Source: an uncultured Anaerococcus sp.
GTDB lineage: Bacteria > Bacillota > Clostridia > Tissierellales > Peptoniphilaceae
Length of the DNA: 11,750 nt
Direction: 5' to 3'
NCBI GenBank assembly: GCA_900550345.1
Contig: URRX01000029.1
Location: 1 to 11,750, forward strand
Shown here: piece by piece, positions 4,990-11,750 of the stretch
Layout: each line of letters begins with the position of its first letter
How positions within the stretch are numbered: the first letter of the stretch is position 1
Position numbers and translations under genes: made by a program
The notes under the pieces: model-generated
What the model saw: only the letters and a program-made list of their open reading frames with translations
The model's database searches: none
What the model was told of the DNA's origin: nothing

Positions 4990-6515
4990 TGTTAGACAAT
5001 AAATTAAAAGATCAGCTAAAGGCTTATCTTAAAATGCTAAAGTCCAATGTAACAATTGGACTTTCTCTAAATGAAGATGAAAATTCAAAAAAATTAAAAT
5101 CTTTTATAGAAGAAGTGGAGTCTTTATCTGATAAGATAAAAATAGAAGAAGAAATTTTAAATTTCACTCCTGCTTTTAGCCTAAATGGAGAATTTGAACA
5201 CGGAAAAATTGTTTTTGCAGGAATTCCTTTAGGACACGAGTTCGAATCATTTGTTCTTGCACTTTTACAAGTTGGTGGAATTGAACCAAAAATATCCAAC
5301 GAAGAAAAAGAAAGAATAAGGTCTATAAAGGAAAAAAGAAATTTTGAAACAATAGTTTCTCTTTCCTGCCACAACTGCCCTGAAGTTGTGCAAGCATTCA
5401 ATATTATGGCAGTTTTAAACAAAAATATTTCTCACACAATGATTGAAGGTTCAATAAACCAAGATATATGTGATAAAAGAGATGTTATGGCAGTACCAGC
5501 AATTTTTGAAAATGGAGAATTTCTTGACGGTGGCAAAAAAACTATGGCAAGTCTTTTAGACCTTGTTGCAGAAAAAGTTCAAAAAGATCTATCAAATTTC
5601 AAAGATTACGATATCCTAATAGTCGGAGCAGGACCAAGTAGTGCTACGGCTGCAATTTATGGAGCAAGAAAAGGACTAAAAGTTGCAATAGTTGCAGACG
5701 AATTTGGTGGACAAGTAAACGAAACTCTCGATATAGAAAATATAACAGGAATCCTAAAAACAGAAGGACCTAAATATATGCTATCAGTCAAAAACCAAGT
5801 AGAAAATCTTGGTGTAGACATAATAGAGGGAGTAAGAGCTGTCGATTTCGAAAAAAATGACCATGAATTTAATATTATCCTAGAAGATGGAGCAAAAATA
5901 AATAGTAAAAGTCTAATTTTTGCAACAGGAACAAGATGGAGACTTCTTGGAATAGATGGAGAAGAAAAATTCAAAAACAAGGGCGTAGCTTTTTGTACCC
6001 ATTGCGACGGACCCCTATTTAAAGGAAAAGACGTAGCAGTTGTAGGAGGAGGAAATTCAGGAATAGAAGCGGCAATAGACCTTGCATCAATAGCAAAAAC
6101 CGTTACAGTTCTTGAATTTTTACCAGAATTAAAGGCAGATAAAATATTACAAACAAAATTAGAATCCCTTCAAAACGTAAAAGTTATAACCTCTGCCCAA
6201 ACAACAAAACTCCTTGGTGATAAAAAACTAACAGGTCTTAAATATATAGATAGAAATACAAAAGAAGAAAAAACAATTAATCTTGCCGGAGTTTTCATCC
6301 AAATCGGTCAAATTCCAAATACAGAATGGCTAGAAGGAAAAATAAAACTCACAGATAGAGGCGAAATCGAAGTAGAAAAAGATGGTTCTACAAATATAGA
6401 AGGAATATTTGCAGCAGGCGATGCAATAAATTCCCTTTATAAACAAATAATAATAGCAGCAGGCTCAGGAGCAACAGCAGCCCTATCAGCCTTTAACTAT
6501 TTAATAAGAAAATAA
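4989..6515 (+). CDS. ahpF: Alkyl hydroperoxide reductase subunit F (NAD(P)H-dependent flavoprotein)
   Basis: At 508 aa this is the full AhpF form rather than a plain thioredoxin reductase. Residues 1-200 form the N-terminal double thioredoxin-fold domain, with the redox pair Cys127/Cys130 (SCHNC) that hands electrons to AhpC. Residues from about 207 form the reductase: the FAD-binding motif GAGPSSA (213-219), ATGTR (312-316), and the second redox pair Cys336/Cys339 (FCTHC). The NAD(P)H-binding GGGNSG follows (353-358), and the C-terminal FAD motif is GIFAAGDA (472-479). Electrons run NAD(P)H to FAD to C336/C339 to C127/C130 to AhpC. The start codon overlaps the ahpC stop by one base with no separate strong ribosome binding site, so translation is probably coupled and stoichiometry controlled through ahpC. 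A strong terminator follows directly. Confidence 0.97.
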   Translation: MLDNKLKDQLKAYLKMLKSNVTIGLSLNEDENSKKLKSFIEEVESLSDKIKIEEEILNFTPAFSLNGEFEHGKIVFAGIPLGHEFESFVLALLQVGGIEPKISNEEKERIRSIKEKRNFETIVSLSCHNCPEVVQAFNIMAVLNKNISHTMIEGSINQDICDKRDVMAVPAIFENGEFLDGGKKTMASLLDLVAEKVQKDLSNFKDYDILIVGAGPSSATAAIYGARKGLKVAIVADEFGGQVNETLDIENITGILKTEGPKYMLSVKNQVENLGVDIIEGVRAVDFEKNDHEFNIILEDGAKINSKSLIFATGTRWRLLGIDGEEKFKNKGVAFCTHCDGPLFKGKDVAVVGGGNSGIEAAIDLASIAKTVTVLEFLPELKADKILQTKLESLQNVKVITSAQTTKLLGDKKLTGLKYIDRNTKEEKTINLAGVFIQIGQIPNTEWLEGKIKLTDRGEIEVEKDGSTNIEGIFAAGDAINSLYKQIIIAAGSGATAALSAFNYLIRK

Positions 6516-6519
6516 TAAT

Positions 6520-6559
6520 AATAATGTGCATAATGAAAATTTGCACATTATTTTTTTTT
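6520..6559 (+). terminator. Terminator of the ahpCF operon
   Basis: Perfect 11-bp stem AATAATGTGCA/TGCACATTATT (6520-6530, 6542-6552) with an 11-nt loop, followed by seven T's (6553-6559). It begins 4 bp past the ahpF stop. Confidence 0.9.
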
Positions 6560-6619
6560 ACTTAAATTTAAAATAATAGGGAAAAATAAAAAATACCAAC
6601 AAGAAAAATGCAAATACGT

Positions 6620-6625
6620 TATAAT
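6620..6625 (+). promoter_or_regulatory. Possible -10 of the mod-res promoter
   Basis: A perfect TATAAT stands 52 bp before the mod start, after the ahpCF terminator. No convincing -35 is seen 16-18 bp upstream and there is no TGn extension, so this would be a weak or activator-dependent promoter. It is the best candidate in the 118-bp gap at 6560-6677, in which I see nothing else. Confidence 0.4.
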
Positions 6626-6677
6626 AAAATAAAGAAAATTATTAAATTTTATATATAAAAATTAAATGGAGGAGTAA

Positions 6678-8693
6678 ATGATTGGTCAAAATCTTAAAAG
6701 TAATCAAGATAAAAAACCCAATAGCAGGGAGATGGAAAAATTAAAAAAAGAATTTCCACAATTTTTTACCAAGGACGGTGAATTTAAAATTGATAATTTC
6801 AAAGATTTTTTGAAAGAAGAAGAAATCGAACTTTCAAAGGAAGGCTATGGCCTTGAATTTTTGGGAAAATCTTATGCTAAATACTTGAGTTCTTTGGAAA
6901 GCGAAACTTATATTTCTCCAGATTTAAAACATAACGAAAAGGATGAAAATAAAAACAGTGAAAATCTCTATATAGTTGGGGATAATATAGACGCCCTAAA
7001 ACATTTGTTAGGATCATATAGTGGGAAAATAAAATGTATTTATATCGATCCTCCATACAATACAGGCTCTGACGGTTTTGTTTATCCTGATAATTTTAAT
7101 TTTAATAGCGAGGAACTTGCAAGAACTATTGGAATTACAGAAGAAGAGGCAGAAAGAATTTTGAATCTTTCTGGAAAAAGTACCCATTCGGCTTGGCTTA
7201 CTTTTATCTATCCTAGGCTTTTATTGGCAAGGGACTTATTAGCTGATGATGGGGTTATTTTTATTTCTATTGATGATAATGAACAGGCTAATTTAAAATT
7301 AATTTGTGATGAGATTTTTGGGGAAGAGAATAAAGTAGGTAATTTGCCAACCATCATGAATTTAAAAGGAAATCAAGATGAATTTGCTTTTGCAGGAACT
7401 CATGAATATACGATAGTATACGCTAAACATAAAGAAAATTTAATTATTAAAGGATTAAAAATTGATGATGATGAAATAATTTCAGATTGGATGATTGACG
7501 ATATTGGATATTATAAAAAAGGAGCATCACTGATTTCTACAGGTCAAAATGCACCTAGAGACCATAGACCTAAACTACGGTTTCCTATTTTTTATAAAAA
7601 TGGAAATTTAAAGTTACCCGAAAAACATATTTTAAATTCTTTATATGATTCAGAAAAAAAAGTGTTTAATGATTCTTATTTGGAAAAATATATAGATGAT
7701 AAAAAATCAGAAGGATATCTACCCATATTGCCTTTTGTTAATAAAAAAAAGGCAAGTTGGCGTTGGAGTTATTCCAAACTCCAAAGCCAACTTGACGAAG
7801 TGATAATAACCAAAACAAAAAATGGAATTTCATTGAATAAAAAACAAAGACCCGAATTGTCAGATTTGCCTAGTAAAAAAGTTAAAACATTATTATATAA
7901 GCCTGAATATTCAAGTGGGAACGGAACAAATGAAGTAAAAAATCTATTTGGTATTGAAAGATTATTTGATAATCCAAAACCTATTAAACTTATTGAAGAC
8001 TTTATAAATATATCATTAAATAATAATGATATTATATTAGACTTCTTCTCCGGCTCCGCCACAACTGCTGATGCTCTTATGCAATTAAATGCTGAAGATG
8101 GTGGAAAGCGTAAATATATTATGGTTCAAATTCCTGAAAAAATTGATAAAAAGAAGCCTGCTTTTAAGGCTGGATATAAAACTATTGATGAAATCGGAAG
8201 GGAAAGAATCAAAAGGGCCGGCAAAAAAATTAAAAATGAAACTGGTGCGAATATTGATTATGGTTTTAAGCTTTTCTATCTTGAAAAACCTAAGGAAAAA
8301 ACTTTGGACAAGTTGGAGGAATTTTCTCCACAAATTAAATTTCCACTGGATGATATGGTTTCAATTTTTGATAATGACCATGCAAGTGGCAAGGAAAATA
8401 TTTTGTCTACTTGGCTAAATGAGGATGGGTATGGTTTATCTCAATCTTCTGATGAATATGTTTTGGATGAATATAGGGCGAATTTGATTGGAAAATCTCT
8501 TTATATTATTGATTCCGGTTTGGGTTCAAGTGACGTAATGGAGCTTATTAGAAGGATAGAAGATGATAGTCTTCTTATAAATAGGATTGTTGTTTATCTT
8601 CATTCTATTGATTTTAGTGTTCTTCAAGAGCTTAGAACGAATCTATCTGTTCTTAGAAACAACAAAAATGTAAGCTTGATTGAGAGGTTTTAG
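6678..8693 (+). CDS. mod: Type III restriction-modification DNA methyltransferase (Mod)
   Basis: A 671-aa N6-adenine methyltransferase of the beta order, in which the catalytic motif precedes the AdoMet motif. DPPY is at 124-127 (IYIDPPYNTGSDGF), the motif near 192-200 reads GVIFISIDD, and the AdoMet-binding motif I is at 455-463 (DFFSGSATT). The stretch between, about 220-450, is the target recognition domain and sets the DNA sequence bound. Mod alone methylates one strand of a short asymmetric site, and with Res it forms the restriction complex. The start ATG 6678 has GGAGG at 5-nt spacing. Res begins two bases after the TAG stop. The recognition domain is more AT-rich than its flanks and contains a quasi-palindrome and an A8 tract (7743-7794). 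The gene is intact. The recognition sequence cannot be told from sequence alone. Confidence 0.95.
   Translation: MIGQNLKSNQDKKPNSREMEKLKKEFPQFFTKDGEFKIDNFKDFLKEEEIELSKEGYGLEFLGKSYAKYLSSLESETYISPDLKHNEKDENKNSENLYIVGDNIDALKHLLGSYSGKIKCIYIDPPYNTGSDGFVYPDNFNFNSEELARTIGITEEEAERILNLSGKSTHSAWLTFIYPRLLLARDLLADDGVIFISIDDNEQANLKLICDEIFGEENKVGNLPTIMNLKGNQDEFAFAGTHEYTIVYAKHKENLIIKGLKIDDDEIISDWMIDDIGYYKKGASLISTGQNAPRDHRPKLRFPIFYKNGNLKLPEKHILNSLYDSEKKVFNDSYLEKYIDDKKSEGYLPILPFVNKKKASWRWSYSKLQSQLDEVIITKTKNGISLNKKQRPELSDLPSKKVKTLLYKPEYSSGNGTNEVKNLFGIERLFDNPKPIKLIEDFINISLNNNDIILDFFSGSATTADALMQLNAEDGGKRKYIMVQIPEKIDKKKPAFKAGYKTIDEIGRERIKRAGKKIKNETGANIDYGFKLFYLEKPKEKTLDKLEEFSPQIKFPLDDMVSIFDNDHASGKENILSTWLNEDGYGLSQSSDEYVLDEYRANLIGKSLYIIDSGLGSSDVMELIRRIEDDSLLINRIVVYLHSIDFSVLQELRTNLSVLRNNKNVSLIERF
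7743..7794 (-). repeat. A8 tract plus 42-nt quasi-palindrome inside mod; antisense terminator-like
   Basis: CAAGTTGGC (7753-7761) and GCCAACTTG (7786-7794) are perfect complements. Inside them TTGGAGTT (7763-7770) pairs with AACTCCAA (7777-7784), giving 17 pairs, one G/A mismatch and a 6-nt loop. Eight A's (7743-7750) lie just before the left arm. On the minus strand this reads as a stable stem followed by CC and eight T's, the form of an intrinsic terminator for antisense transcription. It lies within codons for roughly NKKKASWRWSYSKLQSQL of Mod. Confidence 0.65.
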
Positions 8694-8695
8694 TT

Positions 8696-11659
8696 ATGGG
8701 TATTGAACTTACTATTCTTCCCCACCAAGAAGATTTTTTGAAGTCTATTGTTAAAGTTTTTGATGGTATTAGGATTTTTGACAGCAAGGATCCTTATTCT
8801 AATCCTCTGATTGATTTGGCTGATGAAAAAATCAGGGAAAATATTGAAAATTTGTGGCAAGGTTATGAAAATTTACAGGCTATTCCAAGTAAATGGAGGG
8901 GGTCTGATGATGAAAATTATTTGGGCCTTGATATTCGAATGGAAACTGGGACTGGAAAAACTTATTGTTATACAAGGATGATGTATGAGCTAAATCAAAG
9001 GTATGGTTTTAATAAATTTATTGTCCTTGTTCCTTCTACTCCTATTAGAGAAGGGGCAAAAAGTTTTTTGTCGGCTGATTATAGCAAAAAACATTTTTCG
9101 GATCTTTATCCTAACAAATCTTTGGATCTTTCTGTTTTGGAGGCACAAAAAAGAAAGAGTGGTCGAAAAAATTTTCCTTATGCTGTATCTGAATATGTGC
9201 GTGGAACAAATCTGCAAAAAAATAGGTTTTCTGTTTTATTGTTAAGCTCTGGCATGCTTTTGTCAAAGGCAACTATGGATAAGGATGATTATGATCAAAC
9301 TTTGATGGGAAATTTTACCCAACCTTATGGAGCAATCAAAGCTACAAGGCCTATTGTAATCATTGATGAGCCTCACAGGTTTAAAAAAGAAAATAAGGCT
9401 TATAAAACTTTAATAAAAGAAATTAATCCTCAATGTATTATTCGTTTTGGTGCAACTTTTCCCGAAAAGAAAAAGTCAAAGGAAAAAGACTTTAATAATT
9501 TGATTTTTAATTTGGGTTCTAGCCAAGCTTTTAATCAAAATTTGGTTAAGGGCGTGGAAACTTTTATGATTGATGCTGAAAAGGAAAATGATATAAAATT
9601 TAAGCTTATGGATTTCAAACAAAATCCAAAGCTTTGCTATATTCGTGATGAAAAAACAAAAAAAGTAGAGGAGCTTGCAAAATTAGATAGTCTTTCTGTT
9701 TTGGGTGAGGAATTTTCTGGTATTTTTGTTGAAGAAATTGGAAAAACTAATGATGAAAATATTAATCGTGGTGTAACTTTGTCTAACGGTCAAGTTTTAT
9801 CAAAGGGCGATATTATTTATGGGGGAATTTATACTGAAACTTATCAGGAAATGATGTTAAGGCAAGCCATCATCAACCATTTTGAAACTGAAAAGAAAAA
9901 TTTTTTAAGAAAAGACAAGATAAAAACCCTATCCTTATTTTTTATTGATTCTGTCCGATCTTTTCGTGATGAAGATGGAAAGGCTGGGCATTTAAGACTT
10001 AAGTTTGAAAAAATGCTAGAGGACCATATTAAAAAAGAAATCCAAAAAATCAAGGATGATAGTGACGAGAGACTTTTGGAATATAAATCTTTTTTGGAAA
10101 GTTCTCTTTGTGATATATCCAAGACAAGTGGGGGTTATTTTAGCGAGGATAATTCTACTTCTGAAGAAGATATTAAAAATGAAGTTGATAAGATTTTAAG
10201 GGACAAGGAATTTCTTTTAAATTTTAAAAGTGATGATAAAAAATGGAATACTTTAAGATTTATTTTCTCAAAATGGACTTTAAAAGAAGGATGGGACAAT
10301 CCAAATGTTTTTCAAATTGTAAAATTAAGATCTTCGGGTTCAGAAACTAGCAAACTTCAAGAAGTTGGCAGGGGCTTGAGGCTGCCTGTAAATGAAAATG
10401 GTTATAGGATTTCTGATAAGCAATTTTATTTGAGATATTTAATTGATTATTCTGAAAAAGACTTTGCAAATAAATTGCTTGGGGAAATAAATGATGATAC
10501 TCCAAATAAAATTTCTAATATTAATTCAATTCTTCCAAAAATTTCAAAATTGAGAGCAATTTCTGAAGATGATATTTTTATTGATATGTTATCTAAGAAA
10601 TATATCAACCGTAAGGGCGAGATAAATCTTGAAAATTTATCTAAGCTATATGAAGATTATCCTGAGGCTATTAATAATTTGAAGCCTAACAAGCTTATAG
10701 ATGGTAACAAAAAGAAAGCCTATGTAAAAATTCGTAAGGATAAATTTTCAGAGATTAAAAGCTTGTGGAAGACGGTTAATCAAAAATACTTCTTAAAGTT
10801 TGAGGAAATTCCAGAAAATGAGCTGGAAGATGCTTTTTATAAAATTTTAGAAAAAGATATTTATAGGGATACTAATGTTGAAATAATTTCAAAAAGAACT
10901 GAAAAAGAAGATGGGCGAATTGTTTTGAAAGAAAATATGGCAAATTATTTTGTCACTGAAGATAAACTTCCTTATAATGAATTTTTAAAAGAAGTTAATA
11001 AGAAAACAGGCTTGAGTATAAAAACAATTCACAAAGTTTTGTGCAAGTTTAATCAAGATAAGGGCTTTATTGATGATAGATTATTTTCAAAAGTTGCTAT
11101 TAATTTGATAGGAAATGAGTTTAATAAGTGGCTTGATGAAAAGCTCATAAAGAATTTTTCATACAAGGCTCTTAATATTGATGTTAAAGAAACAAGCTTG
11201 ACTGATAGAAATGGAAATGTTTTGGATGAATTGGTTCAGGGAGTTTTGGGAGTTTATAGGGACGAAAATGTCGATGTTCCAAAAAGATTTCTTTATGATG
11301 CTGTTATTTATGACAGTGATAAAGAAAAAGACACTCTACTTAAAAGTGATATTGAAAAAGTAAGAGTTTTTGGAAAAATTCCTAGAAGATCAATTCAAAT
11401 TCCTTTATTTAATGGAGGAACAACAAGTCCAGATTTTATGTATGTGATTGATTCAAAAGATGGGACTAAACAGATTAATTTTATTGTAGAAACTAAGGAT
11501 ATGAAAGATGAGAAATCTTTAAGATATGATGAAAAAATCCGTATAAAATCGGCTGAAAAATTTTTTGAAACAATGAAAGAAAATGGAATCAATGTTGTCT
11601 TTAAAAAGCAATTAAAAAATGATGATATTGTAGCTATGATTAATGAATTAGATAGGTAA
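8696..11659 (+). CDS. res: Type III restriction enzyme, Res subunit (SF2 ATPase-nuclease)
   Basis: A 987-aa protein, full length for Res, which translocates or switches on DNA using ATP and cleaves when two unmodified sites are met. SF2 helicase motifs run in order: Walker A ETGTGKT (83-89), DEPH (224-227), FGATFP (251-256), KEGWDNP (530-536) and QEVGRGLRLP (555-564). The C-terminal PD-(D/E)xK nuclease is visible as SPDFMYV (Pro912, Asp913) and VETKD (Glu932, Lys934). All key residues are present, so it should be active. A GAGAGG site 8 nt upstream of ATG 8696 lies within the end of mod, and only two bases separate the genes, so they form one transcript. Res depends on Mod for site recognition. 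A strong terminator follows. Confidence 0.96.
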   Translation: MGIELTILPHQEDFLKSIVKVFDGIRIFDSKDPYSNPLIDLADEKIRENIENLWQGYENLQAIPSKWRGSDDENYLGLDIRMETGTGKTYCYTRMMYELNQRYGFNKFIVLVPSTPIREGAKSFLSADYSKKHFSDLYPNKSLDLSVLEAQKRKSGRKNFPYAVSEYVRGTNLQKNRFSVLLLSSGMLLSKATMDKDDYDQTLMGNFTQPYGAIKATRPIVIIDEPHRFKKENKAYKTLIKEINPQCIIRFGATFPEKKKSKEKDFNNLIFNLGSSQAFNQNLVKGVETFMIDAEKENDIKFKLMDFKQNPKLCYIRDEKTKKVEELAKLDSLSVLGEEFSGIFVEEIGKTNDENINRGVTLSNGQVLSKGDIIYGGIYTETYQEMMLRQAIINHFETEKKNFLRKDKIKTLSLFFIDSVRSFRDEDGKAGHLRLKFEKMLEDHIKKEIQKIKDDSDERLLEYKSFLESSLCDISKTSGGYFSEDNSTSEEDIKNEVDKILRDKEFLLNFKSDDKKWNTLRFIFSKWTLKEGWDNPNVFQIVKLRSSGSETSKLQEVGRGLRLPVNENGYRISDKQFYLRYLIDYSEKDFANKLLGEINDDTPNKISNINSILPKISKLRAISEDDIFIDMLSKKYINRKGEINLENLSKLYEDYPEAINNLKPNKLIDGNKKKAYVKIRKDKFSEIKSLWKTVNQKYFLKFEEIPENELEDAFYKILEKDIYRDTNVEIISKRTEKEDGRIVLKENMANYFVTEDKLPYNEFLKEVNKKTGLSIKTIHKVLCKFNQDKGFIDDRLFSKVAINLIGNEFNKWLDEKLIKNFSYKALNIDVKETSLTDRNGNVLDELVQGVLGVYRDENVDVPKRFLYDAVIYDSDKEKDTLLKSDIEKVRVFGKIPRRSIQIPLFNGGTTSPDFMYVIDSKDGTKQINFIVETKDMKDEKSLRYDEKIRIKSAEKFFETMKENGINVVFKKQLKNDDIVAMINELDR

Positions 11660-11665
11660 GATTTT

Positions 11666-11706
11666 GGCGATTGCAAAATGTGATAATAATTTTGCAATCG
11701 CCTTTT
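11666..11706 (+). terminator. Terminator of the mod-res operon
   Basis: Perfect 14-bp stem GGCGATTGCAAAAT/ATTTTGCAATCGCC (11666-11679, 11689-11702) with a 9-nt loop and four T's. It starts 7 bp past the res stop. The T-run is only on the plus strand. I see no supportable feature in the remaining 44 bases (11707-11750). Confidence 0.9.
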
Positions 11707-11750
11707 AAATTTAAAAATTAAAGTTTATTCTTCATTTTTAAAAATATAAT

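Noticed and set aside
7769..8062. Minus-strand ORF of 97 aa within mod, ending at the quasi-palindrome
   Set aside because: Its position next to the antisense terminator-like hairpin was tempting. However, it has no ribosome binding site or promoter, and its sequence is the reverse reading of conserved Mod motifs.
11707..11750. End of a convergent minus-strand gene
   Set aside because: The 44 AT-rich bases allow a short open frame, but there is too little sequence to support a gene.

Overview
The window is AT-rich, with strong GGAGG-type ribosome binding sites, T-rich intrinsic terminators, tandem sigma-A-like rRNA promoters and PepF, AhpC and AhpF proteins of Firmicutes type. This points to a low-GC Gram-positive anaerobe, possibly a Peptoniphilaceae/Anaerococcus-like coccus. 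The genus is an inference from general gene character. Only about 40 nt of 16S rRNA are present, too little to place the organism.

Layout. (1) Bases 1-475, minus strand: the 5' end of a 16S rRNA gene and its leader. Upstream of it lie three tandem promoters that are identical in their -35 (TTGACA), spacer length (17 bp) and -10 (TATTAT). Their predicted start nucleotide is G in all three. A terminator for the next operon follows. (2) Bases 476-4061, minus strand: a tight three-gene operon, transcribed in the order glycerate-kinase-family protein, rhomboid protease, oligoendopeptidase F. The glycerate-kinase-family protein has lost several signature residues. (3) Bases 4072-4419: a divergent intergenic region. 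It holds a self-contained promoter-hairpins-terminator unit without an ORF (a candidate small RNA), a second terminator hairpin, and the ahpC promoter, whose -10 is covered by a near-consensus PerR box. (4) Bases 4420-6515, plus strand: ahpC-ahpF, coupled by a TAATG overlap and closed by a strong terminator. (5) Bases 6678-11659, plus strand: a complete two-gene Type III restriction-modification system (mod-res), closed by a strong terminator. The last 44 bases hold nothing I can support.

How the genes work together. AhpF passes electrons from NAD(P)H to AhpC to reduce peroxides, and the promoter layout suggests peroxide de-repression through PerR. Mod methylates the host recognition site, and Mod plus Res cleave unmodified invading DNA. 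The minus-strand operon pairs a membrane protease with a cytosolic oligopeptidase, and its first gene has no obvious link to proteolysis.

The items most worth a second look are the ORF-free transcription unit at 4140-4312, a 42-nt quasi-palindrome followed by eight T's that forms an antisense terminator-like structure inside mod, the degenerate glycerate kinase, and the triplicated GTP-start rRNA promoters. I found no CRISPR array, transposase, tRNA or attachment site.
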